A stretch of 64,000 nucleotides of DNA, taken from Gammaproteobacteria bacterium UBA2675. GTDB taxonomy: Bacteria > Pseudomonadota > Gammaproteobacteria > Pseudomonadales > Pseudohongiellaceae. The stretch is taken from contig DEMH01000010.1 of NCBI GenBank assembly GCA_002354805.1, positions 1-64,000 on the forward strand. The letters run 5' to 3'. The notes beneath the pieces were generated by a model that was not told the origin of the DNA, ran no database searches, and was given only the letters and a program-made list of their open reading frames with translations. Positions 43,280 through 52,192 of the stretch are shown piece by piece. Numbering within the stretch: position 1 is the first letter of the stretch; the number at the start of each line of letters is the position of its first letter. Both the position numbers and the translations under genes were made by a program.

Positions 43280-45028
43280 ATGGAGACAGTCGCAGCAAAA
43301 TTACGTTTTCCCCTGAATGTCTACGCCGCATTGATGCAGGCGACAGCAGAGCAATCCGCCTTTCTGGCTTACGGAATACTGCAGGCCCGGCCCAATGCCA
43401 CGTCACCGAGCGCAGATGAGCTGATAGGCGCTCAGCGGCAGCTTGCTGACCAGATACTCGCGGCGCTGGCACTGCCTGCGGGTGCCAGAGTACTGGAAGT
43501 GGGCAGTGGTTCGGGGCTGCTGGCGCGACACATGGCTGATGCCGGATTGCAGGTCACGGCCGTGGACAACAATGAGGCGGCCAGCAAGTTGAGCACGCAG
43601 GCCCTTGGCGAGATCAATGCAAAAATTTTCACAGCGGACTTTGCCAGTGAATGGTCGCAATGGGCGCCGCAGCAATACGACGCACTGATCTTTCACAATA
43701 GTGCGCGTTATTTCCTGCCTTTAAGCTGTTTTGCGTCGGCAAGACACTTGCTCGCTGACAATGGTTTGATGCTGATTGTTGACGAATTCCTGACAGGAAC
43801 ATCGGAGAACCCAAAGTCGTGCGACCTGGCACAACTGGTGAATGTTGAGGCGCTGGCTGCACGTACTGGATTCCTGTTGCAGAACAGGGTGGACATGAGC
43901 GACGATACTGCGAATTTTCTGGACGCGTTCATTGCCCTGTTTCAGGGACACCGGCAGGAACTGGTGGCACTCACTGACGAGTCTCCGGAGACGATCAGTG
44001 CGCTGGAAACGGCCATGCTGGGCGATTTAAAGCGATTGCAGCAGGGCGAAACCAGTCACCAGCTACTGACCTGGCAAATGCAGGCGGCGGCAGAGTCACT
44101 GGTGCCTGCTGAAACTTTGCGGGCAGAAGATTTTCAGCAGGTGTTTGAGCGAAGTTTCAAAACAGATTTTTCTGCTGCGTTGTGGCACTGGAAATATGGT
44201 GCAGGGCGTGGCGCTTCGGTGGCCGCCCTGCGGGGTCAGCAGGTGGTGGCGCACTACGGCGGTATCCGCAGAGATATTCTGTACTTTGGCGATCCGGGCA
44301 CGGCAGTTCAGATCTGTGACGTCATGGTCATGCCTGAGCAACGCAGTTTCTTCAGCCGTGACAGTCTGTTTTTCAAAACGGCTTCAACCATGCTGGAACA
44401 ATACGCCGGTTATCACGCCAGGCATCTGCTTGGTTTCGGCTTTCCCAACATGAAAGCCATGCACGTTGCACAGCGCCTGAAGCTTTACGACAAAACTGAT
44501 GAGCTGGTGCAGTTGAAAATTCCGGTAGCGCAGCATCAGACCGACTGGCATCTGCAGTTCGGAGACATGGACGCAGCAGTCATCGAAGCGGCGCAGTGTC
44601 TGTGGCTGGCCATGAAAGAGGGTTTTACAGATAGCATTATCGGCGTCAGAGATTCGGCGTATCTTGACTATCGGTTCAGACAGCGCCCTGGGCTCGAGTA
44701 CGAAAGCGTTCAGATTATAGATGGCGACACGCTGGTCGCCATCATTGTGCTCAGGCCGCATGGTGAGCATTACCTGGTTATGGATATACTATGCGAACCG
44801 GCACTGTTGGGTCAGGTGTTTAACGAAATCAGTGCATATACGCAGCGCCACGGGCGACCGGCGGTGTTCTGGTTGTCGGCGGGGCAAGTGGACCGACTCG
44901 GCATGGAGGCCGTATGTGTCGAGTCGCTGGGCATACACATTCCCTGCAATCGCTGGACAGTTGGTCCCGGTGCTGAGCAGCTTCAGGGTGCCTGGTGGCT
45001 GACCGCCGGCGACATGGATTTCATGTAG
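43280..45028 (+). CDS. SAM methyltransferase-GNAT acetyltransferase fusion
   Basis: This protein of about 582 residues opens with a class I methyltransferase domain (SAM motif I ARVLEVGSGSGLLARHMA, then LQVTAVDNNEAASKL; a post-motif region with LIVDEFL). After about residue 270 it becomes a GNAT-like domain (ALWHWKYGAGRGASVAALRG, VVAHYGGIRRDILYFG, and ICDVMVMPEQRS), which resembles N-acyltransferases that act on sugars or amino acids. The ATG at 43280 is preferred because the upstream ATG (43271) lies in a TATAAT box. The gene diverges from regB with start codons about 30 bp apart. The substrate is unknown. Confidence 0.7.
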   Translation: METVAAKLRFPLNVYAALMQATAEQSAFLAYGILQARPNATSPSADELIGAQRQLADQILAALALPAGARVLEVGSGSGLLARHMADAGLQVTAVDNNEAASKLSTQALGEINAKIFTADFASEWSQWAPQQYDALIFHNSARYFLPLSCFASARHLLADNGLMLIVDEFLTGTSENPKSCDLAQLVNVEALAARTGFLLQNRVDMSDDTANFLDAFIALFQGHRQELVALTDESPETISALETAMLGDLKRLQQGETSHQLLTWQMQAAAESLVPAETLRAEDFQQVFERSFKTDFSAALWHWKYGAGRGASVAALRGQQVVAHYGGIRRDILYFGDPGTAVQICDVMVMPEQRSFFSRDSLFFKTASTMLEQYAGYHARHLLGFGFPNMKAMHVAQRLKLYDKTDELVQLKIPVAQHQTDWHLQFGDMDAAVIEAAQCLWLAMKEGFTDSIIGVRDSAYLDYRFRQRPGLEYESVQIIDGDTLVAIIVLRPHGEHYLVMDILCEPALLGQVFNEISAYTQRHGRPAVFWLSAGQVDRLGMEAVCVESLGIHIPCNRWTVGPGAEQLQGAWWLTAGDMDFM

Positions 45029-45051
45029 CCGACGGTGCAACAGTCAGTCGC

Positions 45052-47139
45052 TCAGAAACGCGCGGTAATCGTGGCGCGCAGGCTTCGCGGCTCGGCCGGA
45101 TGGAAGTGGATATCTTCAACCGCCTGAGCCTCGTTTGGCAGGCGTGACGCGTAGTAATAGGTGATATCGCTATCGCGGCTGTCCAGCACGTTCAGCAATT
45201 CAATATCCAGCGATATACTGTCTGTCAGTCGGGTGCTAAGCTGGGCGTTGACCAGCGTAGTGGGATCAGTCCGAACCGAGTTGTCTTCTATCAAAGGCGC
45301 GGAACCCAGATAGCGCATGCGCAGTCCAGCACTCCAGCCGCTGTCGCGGATGTTGTCGGCAATCACGCCCAATGAAGCCGTGTTTCTCACGGCATTGGGG
45401 ATATAGTCGTCGGGACCGACGTTCTTCAGGCTGGCATCCGTCCAGGTCGCGTCAGCATCAATCAACAACCAGTCCAGCGGCGAATACAGAATATCAACTT
45501 CCACACCGTCACGTTCACTGGGCGAAAGCGCTTCGGTATTGCCAGCGTCACCAACGTAAATCAGCTCTGACGACAGCTTAAGCCGAAACGCGGTCAGTGT
45601 TATCTGCGTCCTGGGGATAATGGTGGATTTCAAACCGACTTCATAACTTCTGGCTGTGGCCAGCGGATCAACAGGCGTCGTCGGATCTCCGGTCATCGGG
45701 TCGGTCCTGGTTGTGGCGCCACGTGCATCATTGCTGTGGTAGCCCTGGCCGGCGCTGAGGTAGGTCTCAAAGTCGTCAGTCAGCGTGTAGATGACATTCA
45801 GCCTGGGGTTCAGCAGAGAGTCATTGCCGTTACCGCTGTTACTGCCCAAAAGGTCATCGACACGGAATCGATAGTGATCGGTCCGCAACGAGGCGACAGT
45901 TCGTAATTTCGAGGTCCAGCGTGTATCGACGGCGGCATAGGCACTGGTCAGCGACTGTTCGACATAGTCGTCGCGTGTGCTCTCGTAACGCTGGCGCTGC
46001 TCTGTCAGATGCAGACCAACATGAATATCATCATAGCGATGCTGCAAACCGAAGCGCACAGTAGTCGGCAATGAGGTGGCCAGGTCTCGTTCGTATTGGG
46101 TGTCGATTCCGGCAACGCGACGGCCGTCAGTCTGTTGAAACTGATCGCCTCGTACCGGGTCAGCGTCGAAGTAGGTAAAGTTGGAGTAAAGGTCCAGCTC
46201 GTAATCCATCAAATAGGCGCTGAACTGCCAGCGGTTTTGGTTGTCGAGCTGGCTGTCATAGTCCATGGACAGGCTGTTGCGCCGCGACTCTCCACCGGCT
46301 GTCGGGTCAATATTGCCCCAGATGCTCAAGGTGCCATTTTCGACTGCACGCAGTGGAATCTGGTCGGTGGCATCCCAGCTGTTGTCGTAGGCCAGGCCAG
46401 TGATACTCAGACTATAGTCCTCGCCCTGTTCGTGATACTTGATCATGGCGTTGCGCTTGTCGAGATCCTGATTCAGGTCCCAGGGCCCATCATAATCGGT
46501 CAGCGCGCCGGCCAGGGTGAGTTTTCCGTCGCCAACGGCAAAGGACTCACCTGCAAACAGTCTGCGGTAGCCATGTTCACCCAGTGTCAGACTGATCTGC
46601 CCCTCATCAAGGCTGTCGAGATAGACAAACTCGGCTGAGCCGGCGGTGGCAAAGTTGCCAGCGTCTGCGTAATAAGGGCCTTTGCGATAGCGCAGGGTGC
46701 CAACCAGTTCCGGGATAATAAAGTTGATGTCCGCATAACCCTGACCATGACCATGTGACGGTGTATTGACCGGCATCTTGTCGACACTGATGGCAAAATC
46801 GGTGCCGTGATCCAGGTTGAAGCCGCGCACAAAGTACTGGTTCGCTTTGCCCTCGCCACTGTGTTGTGTCGCGATCATGCCCGGAACAAATTCGAGCAGT
46901 TCCGCAGTTCGTGAGACAGGGCGCAGTTCCAGTTGCTGGGCGTAGACTACCCCTTCGGTTGCCGTCTCAGGGTCGCCCTGAAGGTCGAAATCTGTACCAA
47001 GGATCAGAATTTCACGCACGCTCTGTCGTGTAATCTGCCCGGACATATCTCCAGAAACGTTGTCTGCATCACTATTTGTCTGAGCATGAGTGGGCAGTGC
47101 CACGGCAATCGCAGCGCTCAACAGGTAAGTTGACTTCAA
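45052..47139 (-). CDS. TonB-dependent outer-membrane receptor
   Basis: This 695-residue receptor has a signal peptide ending LPTHAQ. A plug domain follows with RTAELLEFVPGMIATQHSGE, NQYFVRGFNLDHGTDFAISV and a His-rich stretch VNTPSHGHGQGYADINF. The beta-barrel ends ...RSLRATITARF with the typical C-terminal Phe. It imports a substrate across the outer membrane using TonB energy. Translation begins at a TTG (47139) preceded by AAGGAAG. It is divergent from a BlaI-type repressor and M56 sensor pair, which may regulate it. Metal or siderophore uptake is possible but not shown. Confidence 0.88.
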   Translation of the reverse strand: MKSTYLLSAAIAVALPTHAQTNSDADNVSGDMSGQITRQSVREILILGTDFDLQGDPETATEGVVYAQQLELRPVSRTAELLEFVPGMIATQHSGEGKANQYFVRGFNLDHGTDFAISVDKMPVNTPSHGHGQGYADINFIIPELVGTLRYRKGPYYADAGNFATAGSAEFVYLDSLDEGQISLTLGEHGYRRLFAGESFAVGDGKLTLAGALTDYDGPWDLNQDLDKRNAMIKYHEQGEDYSLSITGLAYDNSWDATDQIPLRAVENGTLSIWGNIDPTAGGESRRNSLSMDYDSQLDNQNRWQFSAYLMDYELDLYSNFTYFDADPVRGDQFQQTDGRRVAGIDTQYERDLATSLPTTVRFGLQHRYDDIHVGLHLTEQRQRYESTRDDYVEQSLTSAYAAVDTRWTSKLRTVASLRTDHYRFRVDDLLGSNSGNGNDSLLNPRLNVIYTLTDDFETYLSAGQGYHSNDARGATTRTDPMTGDPTTPVDPLATARSYEVGLKSTIIPRTQITLTAFRLKLSSELIYVGDAGNTEALSPSERDGVEVDILYSPLDWLLIDADATWTDASLKNVGPDDYIPNAVRNTASLGVIADNIRDSGWSAGLRMRYLGSAPLIEDNSVRTDPTTLVNAQLSTRLTDSISLDIELLNVLDSRDSDITYYYASRLPNEAQAVEDIHFHPAEPRSLRATITARF

Positions 47140-47193
47140 AATTTCTTCCTTATTCTGTGGGTTTGTTAAATTGCGTATCTCTCAGTCAGTGAC

Positions 47194-47215
47194 TTTCGAG
47201 TATAGCTTTTCGAAA
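47194..47215. promoter_or_regulatory. Candidate repressor operator/promoter of the TonB receptor gene
   Basis: TTTCGA (47194-47199) and TCGAAA (47210-47215) form a perfect 6-bp inverted repeat with a 10-bp centre. On the minus strand it overlaps a -10-like TATACT (47204-47199) facing the TonB receptor. A repressor bound here would block that promoter; the adjacent BlaI-type gene is the obvious candidate. The arms do not resemble the staphylococcal BlaI box, so the assignment is tentative. Confidence 0.4.
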
Positions 47216-47287
47216 CGATGATGAGTTATATGTGACTGATATATATAAAATAAACAGATTTAATTGGCGCCGACCGGCAATCGGTTT

Positions 47288-47316
47288 TTGCAATTTTCAC
47301 GGAAGGGCGCTAGATT
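47288..47316 (+). promoter_or_regulatory. Candidate promoter of the blaI-like gene
   Basis: TTGCAA at 47288-47293 and TAGATT at 47311-47316, 17 bp apart, lie 43 bp upstream of the ATG at 47359. Each box matches the sigma-70 consensus at four of six positions. Confidence 0.35.
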
Positions 47317-47358
47317 GGCCGCTTGCAGTCTGCATGCAGGTGAACGCAAGGCTTAGCC

Positions 47359-47808
47359 ATGGAGAACAACAAGCATAGAGCGTCTTCAAATATTCTGGCG
47401 ACCCATCTGGGTGAGCTGGAATTGCAGGCCATGGAAGTCCTGTGGAGTTGTCCTCACCTCGATGCACGTCAGATCCGCGAGCGCATTCAGCGTACGCGAC
47501 AACCCAGCCTGAGCACTGTCCAGTCGGCATTGGAACGCCTTTATCGCAAGTCTTACGTGGACCGAATAAAGCATGGCCACGCTTTTTCATATTTCGTGAC
47601 GATTTCCAGAAGCGCGTTGCTGGCGCGCATGCTGGGCGAAGCGATCCACTTGTTGCATGACGGTCGCATGGAAACCATTCTCAGCAGTTTTGTCCACGTC
47701 GCCGCCGATCTGGACGAGTCGTCACTGGACAGCCTGGAAGCGATGATCAGGGACTATCGCAAGAAGTCGGGCGGCAATGATGGAACTCCGCAAGCGGGCA
47801 GCCTCTGA
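47359..47808 (+). CDS. BlaI/MecI/CopY-family transcriptional repressor
   Basis: This 149-residue winged-helix repressor shows the BlaI/MecI type (LGELELQAMEVLWSCPHLDA, IQRTRQPSLSTVQSALERLYRKSYV, KHGHAFSYFVTISRSALLARML). These repressors are inactivated by proteolysis when a membrane M56 partner senses a signal, or by metal in the CopY branch. The next gene encodes an M56-type membrane protein, overlapping or adjoining its stop. The divergent TonB receptor gene is a plausible target. Confidence 0.88.
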   Translation: MENNKHRASSNILATHLGELELQAMEVLWSCPHLDARQIRERIQRTRQPSLSTVQSALERLYRKSYVDRIKHGHAFSYFVTISRSALLARMLGEAIHLLHDGRMETILSSFVHVAADLDESSLDSLEAMIRDYRKKSGGNDGTPQAGSL

Positions 47809-47821
47809 TGGAGTCGCGATC

Positions 47822-48784
47822 ATGATTCAACTGGTCGGCACATTCTCCCTGATCTGGCTGATGTTGTGGTCAGGCCTGGCATTATTGTTTGCCTTGCTGT
47901 ATCCGCTGCTGCGGCGCATTGTGTTGGGAATACATCCGCAGCACGGCAGTCAGCTGCTGCTAGTCTATTGGGCGGCACCCGCGCTCGTAGGGTTTCTGGC
48001 CAGCAGTCTGCTGTTGGTATCGCGGGCGGACGGGATGTTCATCTCGGCTCACTGTCACGGCGCCTGCGAAGAACATGTGCCGCTGCTGAGTGTGGATGCA
48101 CTCGCCATTGGTGGTCTGGTGATAGCGGCGCTGCTGATACTGGTGCTGTTATTCAATTTTTTGCAGCAGCTGGCGAAAGGCCGCTCTATGTTCAAACAGT
48201 TTGAACTGATGACGGAAACCAGGCCCGGATACCGGTTTCTTGATGCTGTGGAGCCTGCCGTGTTTACCCTGGGCTGGTGGAATCCGCGCGTCTTTATCAG
48301 TCGTGGTCTGCTTGAGTCCTGCAGCCGTGAGCAACTGGCGGTCATACTCGATCATGAGCAGGCGCACCGTCAGCGTAAAGACAATCTGAGGTTGCTGCTG
48401 GGTCGGGTGTTCACGCTGTTTGTCCCGGGAGATCGTGGCAGGCAGATTCGCCATGATATGCATTTATTGTGTGAAGAGGCCTGCGATTTTGTGGCTGCGG
48501 GTAATCATGGCGTTGCCAGTGTTGCCGAGACCCTGGTGCATGTGGGCAGAGTGCTGAAGAATCATCCGGCGCCCATTCACTCGCGTGGATTCGCGTGCAG
48601 TGATCTTGAGCTGAGAGTACAGGCCTTGCTGGCTCATCACGGCCGACGTCCTATTCCCGCCTGGCAAATACTGCTGCTGACCCTGGTCAGCATGTCCCTG
48701 CTCATCCTTTCGCTGGACCCTTTGCATCACGGTGCTGAGTCGTTGATCACGCTTCTGGAATATCTCGTGCACCAGCTCGTCTGA
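47822..48784 (+). CDS. BlaR1-like M56-family membrane peptidase
   Basis: The 320-residue product is read from ATG 47822 (GGAG 8 nt upstream); an earlier ATG at 47777, inside the repressor gene, is possible. It has several membrane helices (TFSLIWLMLWSGLALLFALLY; LVIAALLILVLLF) and the M56 zinc motif VILDHEQAHRQRKDN (HExxH), followed by CEEACDFVAA. It lacks the C-terminal penicillin-binding sensor domain of BlaR1, so the stimulus is probably not a beta-lactam. It likely cleaves or signals to the BlaI-type repressor just upstream. Confidence 0.82.
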   Translation: MIQLVGTFSLIWLMLWSGLALLFALLYPLLRRIVLGIHPQHGSQLLLVYWAAPALVGFLASSLLLVSRADGMFISAHCHGACEEHVPLLSVDALAIGGLVIAALLILVLLFNFLQQLAKGRSMFKQFELMTETRPGYRFLDAVEPAVFTLGWWNPRVFISRGLLESCSREQLAVILDHEQAHRQRKDNLRLLLGRVFTLFVPGDRGRQIRHDMHLLCEEACDFVAAGNHGVASVAETLVHVGRVLKNHPAPIHSRGFACSDLELRVQALLAHHGRRPIPAWQILLLTLVSMSLLILSLDPLHHGAESLITLLEYLVHQLV

Positions 48785-48909
48785 CTGTTGAATAATGACA
48801 GAATGTGGCCAAACATGAGCTTCGCAGGGGAAATTTGCGGGGCTGACTGGCGGTGCCAGAGAAGCTGCACTAAACTGGGCCGGCTGGGATCAACCATCAG
48901 GGGAATCAA

Positions 48910-49905
48910 GTGGGCAGGACGACATTGGCGCAAATTATTTGGCTGCTGACACTGCTGTGCCTGCCAACTTCGATTGCCTGGGCGCAGGATGACGACCCTG
49001 GCCTGATATCACGTGCGCTTGACGAGTTGCCACTGGACCGGACGCTGGAGTGGCTTGAGGAACAGCGAGACGATATGTCCCGGCGTGTGACCAATATGGG
49101 GCGCTCGGTCGATGACTGGCTCGCTGGCGATATAGAAAGTGCAGACATTAATCAAAGCTACCTGAGACTCCGCTTCAACCAGCGTATTGGGCGACATGAT
49201 GCTTATTTCTCAAACGCACGCATCAGCGGCCGCCTGGACCTGCCGCGTGCCTCAGAACGCTGGAAGCTGATCTTCGAGTCTGAGAACCGTGAGCAGAACT
49301 CACTGCGCGATCAGCGCCTGAGCAACATCAATTCTTCTGAATTCACTGGTGGCTTCAGCTACGAACATCCTGAGCGCAACGGGTGGCGATTTAATCATGA
49401 TGTTGGCGTCAGAGGACGTATCCCGCTGGATGTGTTTTACCGACTGCGAACGCGTTATGGCGTGGATATTAACGAGGACTGGTACGTCGGCCTGAACAAC
49501 CGCATTTTTTATTATCATAATGACGGCTGGGGTCAGGATACCCGGCTGTTCTTTACCCGACGAATTACCGAGGACTGGAATTTCCGTATTGAATCGGAAG
49601 TGAACTACGAACACAAATACCGGCTGACAGAGTTTGCACAGTCCTTCTCGCTGCATCAGCAACTGGCTGAACGAGAGAGCATGATTTATGAAATCGGCTT
49701 GTTAGGGCAAAACCGGCCGGAGAGCGAGGTAGACAGTTATTACGCGCAGATGCTGTATCGGAAAGCGATCTATGAAGACTGGCTGGTTATGGAGGTGGTG
49801 CCGCAGTTGCTGTTTGAGTACCGTTATGACTGGGAGCCTGATCCACGCGTGCAGCTGAATCTGGAGGTTTACTTTTTTGAGTTTGGCAACGCGGTCAACG
49901 ATTGA
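48910..49905 (+). CDS. Exported protein of unknown function, predicted outer-membrane beta-rich
   Basis: This 331-residue protein starts at GTG 48910, preceded by AGGGGA, and has a signal peptide ending TSIAWAQ. I do not recognise the family. The mature part contains many alternating aromatic/polar strands (YLRLRFNQRIGRHDAYFSNA, FRLRTRYGV-like, LFFTRRITEDWNFRIESEV) and ends in a short strand (VYFFEFGNAVND). This is consistent with an outer-membrane barrel. Its stop lies 8 bp before the thioesterase start, suggesting co-transcription. Confidence 0.5.
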   Translation: MGRTTLAQIIWLLTLLCLPTSIAWAQDDDPGLISRALDELPLDRTLEWLEEQRDDMSRRVTNMGRSVDDWLAGDIESADINQSYLRLRFNQRIGRHDAYFSNARISGRLDLPRASERWKLIFESENREQNSLRDQRLSNINSSEFTGGFSYEHPERNGWRFNHDVGVRGRIPLDVFYRLRTRYGVDINEDWYVGLNNRIFYYHNDGWGQDTRLFFTRRITEDWNFRIESEVNYEHKYRLTEFAQSFSLHQQLAERESMIYEIGLLGQNRPESEVDSYYAQMLYRKAIYEDWLVMEVVPQLLFEYRYDWEPDPRVQLNLEVYFFEFGNAVND

Positions 49906-49913
49906 GGCAGGCT

Positions 49914-50348
49914 ATGACAACTGACGGAACAAACTTGCCCATATTCATGCGGCCAGGACATTGCGCGGGGGATCTGCTGGAAGCGCCGCAGTGGAAAGTG
50001 CTGGCGCAGTCGCACGGCTTTGTCGACATTGATGCTCATATTCCCAGTCAGGTATTGAATCCGCGGCAGCAGTTATTTGGCGGGTTTACCGGGACCTACG
50101 TCGACATGGTGGCTTTGTACACCATCCGTACCATGTTTGGGTCGCGTCATGACTACTGGATTACCACGGTCAACATGCGGATTGACTATCTATCGCCTGT
50201 GACCGGGCCGAGAGTGCGTTTGACAGGGGAGTTGATCAATCAGGGCCGCTCAACATCGCTGGTCGCGGTGACATTTTACGGCCCTGATGGGGAAAAGCAG
50301 GTTTATTCAATCGTGACCCTGCGCGTCATCGACAAGGTCAGCGATTAA
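49914..50348 (+). CDS. PaaI-like hotdog thioesterase
   Basis: This 144-residue hotdog-fold protein shows FGGFTGTYVDMVALYTI and WITTVNMRIDYLSPVTGPRVRLTGELINQGRSTSLVAVTFYG, the two helices-and-strands signature of PaaI/DUF4442-type acyl-CoA thioesterases. The ATG at 49914 is chosen because GAGG (49904-49907) sits 6 nt upstream; a TTG at 49902 is in frame but overlaps the previous gene. The substrate is unknown. Confidence 0.8.
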   Translation: MTTDGTNLPIFMRPGHCAGDLLEAPQWKVLAQSHGFVDIDAHIPSQVLNPRQQLFGGFTGTYVDMVALYTIRTMFGSRHDYWITTVNMRIDYLSPVTGPRVRLTGELINQGRSTSLVAVTFYGPDGEKQVYSIVTLRVIDKVSD

Positions 50349-50369
50349 GCGGTAATTATCAGACCTGCC

Positions 50370-50708
50370 TTAAAGCGCATCGTTGCCCGTTTCGCCGGTA
50401 CGGATGCGTATGCTCTGTTCGAGGGCAGTCACAAAAATTTTGCCATCGCCAATATGACCGGTATTGGCCGCTTTGCAGATGGCATCGATGACAGCGTCTA
50501 CGATCTCATCAGCTACTGCGACTTCAATTTTTGCTTTAGGCAGAAAATCAACGACATACTCCGCACCGCGATAGAGCTCAGTGTGGCCTTTTTGCCGGCC
50601 GAAACCTTTAACTTCAGTCATGGTCATGCCATTGACGCCAAGCTCGGACAGCGCTTCGCGAACATCATCGGATTTGAAGGGTTTAATGATGGCAGTTATC
50701 AATTTCAT
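50370..50708 (-). CDS. glnK: Nitrogen regulatory PII protein (GlnK/GlnB)
   Basis: This 112-residue PII signal protein reads KLITAIIKPFK at the start. The T-loop is KGFGRQKGHTELYRGAEYVV, with the conserved uridylylated Tyr, and IGDGKIFV and IRIRTGE are the B- and C-loops. It senses 2-oxoglutarate and ATP/ADP and controls nitrogen assimilation. N-terminal MKL and the C-terminus look more like GlnK than GlnB, but no amtB is adjacent, so the paralogue assignment is uncertain. Confidence 0.9.
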   Translation of the reverse strand: MKLITAIIKPFKSDDVREALSELGVNGMTMTEVKGFGRQKGHTELYRGAEYVVDFLPKAKIEVAVADEIVDAVIDAICKAANTGHIGDGKIFVTALEQSIRIRTGETGNDAL

Positions 50709-50813
50709 CCAGCTTCTCCAGCGTGGCCATAAACTCGTTTGTGGACGCGCACTTTATCATGCAGGCCTGGCTTACACCATATCCGTGGTGTTAACTGCGT
50801 GTCAGTGGGGGGC

Positions 50814-51581
50814 TCAATTGCTGCCCGGCTCGCGCGCGTGTAGAGCATCAATCCATGGACGCAGCTCATCCCAGTCCAGCTTAAAAATGTGCTTGGCGCT
50901 GGTGCCAGTCACAAGCCCGGCATTGACTCTGGCGCCGGCCTGTTCCAAAGCCGTGACCATGTCCGGCAGCGCGTGATCCCAACGAAACAGGTCGTTCTGG
51001 GCGATCCGCACGTAAACTGGCAGATTTTTCATGTCCTGGATAATGCTCAGGTCGCGCAGAATACCGGGCACGGCTACCACGCCGTGGTACTGGTCGGGCT
51101 GCTGCGCCGCCAGCGCCAGTGCCGAACTGCCGCCCGTTGAGACACCAACCAGCAGTGCTTTGCCCGGCAGAATGCCGGCCTGGCTTTGCAGGTGTGCAAT
51201 CACTGCCGGGATCTTGTAGCCGTTTTCTCCATCAAACGTGCTTCCATCGGTCGTTACCGGGACCGCGATCATCCAGCCCTGTCTTGCCAGCTCGCGGCCC
51301 AGCCAGAACTGCGCGCGGGCAACATATTCATTGCCGCCACCGCCGGGCATAAGCACCGAAAGCGGCCATGGGCCCTCGCCATGATTGTCTGGTTCAAACA
51401 GGAATACCTTGACCTCACTGCCATCTGTCATTGGCACGCGTACTTCGCGCGCAAACGCCTGGCCGGATTTTGACAGCAGCAATGTTGTCAGGCACAACAT
51501 CAGCGTCCAGCGAATGTGTCGTTGCCATCGGTGCCTGGTTGGCAGCCTGGCTGGCCCGGCTTGGTCAATTCTAAACAGCAT
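50814..51581 (-). CDS. Exported alpha/beta hydrolase
   Basis: This 255-residue protein has an N-terminal signal/anchor (LMLCLTTLLLSKSGQAFA). The alpha/beta hydrolase core shows the nucleophile elbow GVSTGGSSALAL (Ser), the oxyanion-like LMPGGGGNEYVAR, and a late His in TSAKHIFKLD. The middle residue of the elbow triad is intact, so it should be an active esterase or carboxylic-ester hydrolase. The substrate is unknown. The next gene downstream on the same strand is glnK, about 105 bp away, with no visible functional link. Confidence 0.75.
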   Translation of the reverse strand: MLFRIDQAGPARLPTRHRWQRHIRWTLMLCLTTLLLSKSGQAFAREVRVPMTDGSEVKVFLFEPDNHGEGPWPLSVLMPGGGGNEYVARAQFWLGRELARQGWMIAVPVTTDGSTFDGENGYKIPAVIAHLQSQAGILPGKALLVGVSTGGSSALALAAQQPDQYHGVVAVPGILRDLSIIQDMKNLPVYVRIAQNDLFRWDHALPDMVTALEQAGARVNAGLVTGTSAKHIFKLDWDELRPWIDALHAREPGSN

Positions 51582-51718
51582 GCAGTGTCCGGCCTGTAAT
51601 GGTTGGTGGCTGGCAATAATGGAATTTTTGAACAGATTCAGAATATCAGATATAAGGTGGCGTAGCGCCCCGGTGTCGACAGGCAGTGTCTTTGACCCGA
51701 CAGAAAGCGCACCTTAGG

Positions 51719-52057
51719 CTATGAGCCGAATATTAAACTGCCAGACAATGTGCGTTCTGCCGTTGCAGGCGATGCACCTTGCTGGTCACGCCATTGAAAG
51801 AAGCTGTAGATTGAGCCTGCAAGCAAAATGAGTGTGAGGACAATCCAAAGGATCAATCGCAGGCGTGAGGCCAGGCTGCGGTGCAGGGTCGGATCACCGG
51901 TGCCGTTGTCCCGCCATCCTGATGACGTGCCGGCGTGTCCCAGAAATTCGTTGACGCGATGCTGCTGCCGGGCAGCCTGCTGCAGCCGGCTGCGTCGTTT
52001 GAGGTAGGCAAAAGCGGCCACCACGACAAGAGTTGTAATCAAAATCTTCCAAAGCAT
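51719..52057 (-). CDS. Small hypothetical membrane protein
   Basis: This 112-residue protein has an N-terminal helix (LWKILITTLVVVAAFAYLKRR) followed by a basic hydrophilic stretch, and a second helix (LILWIVLTLILLAGSIYSFF). I do not recognise it. Two helices with a basic linker suggest an inner-membrane hairpin. It is divergent from another small membrane protein at 52193. Confidence 0.55.
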   Translation of the reverse strand: MLWKILITTLVVVAAFAYLKRRSRLQQAARQQHRVNEFLGHAGTSSGWRDNGTGDPTLHRSLASRLRLILWIVLTLILLAGSIYSFFQWRDQQGASPATAERTLSGSLIFGS

Positions 52058-52192
52058 ATTGCTACCCAGTCTCGCAAGGACCCGAATGATACCTTTCAGC
52101 CATGCCCGCTGCCAGTGTTATGGACCGATCGACCTTTCCGCTGCCATAATCGGTGGATCTGAGCATCAGGATAACTGGACGCTGGAGGCGTG

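Noticed and set aside
47277..47289. Terminator before the blaI-like gene (CCGA..TCGG plus T-run)
   Set aside because: The stem is only 4 bp, and the region sits between divergent promoters where no transcript needs to end.
50709..50813. Sigma-54 promoter upstream of glnK
   Set aside because: Only a weak GG-N10-GC match on the minus strand (TGGTGT... then GCCT); the flanking consensus positions do not fit.
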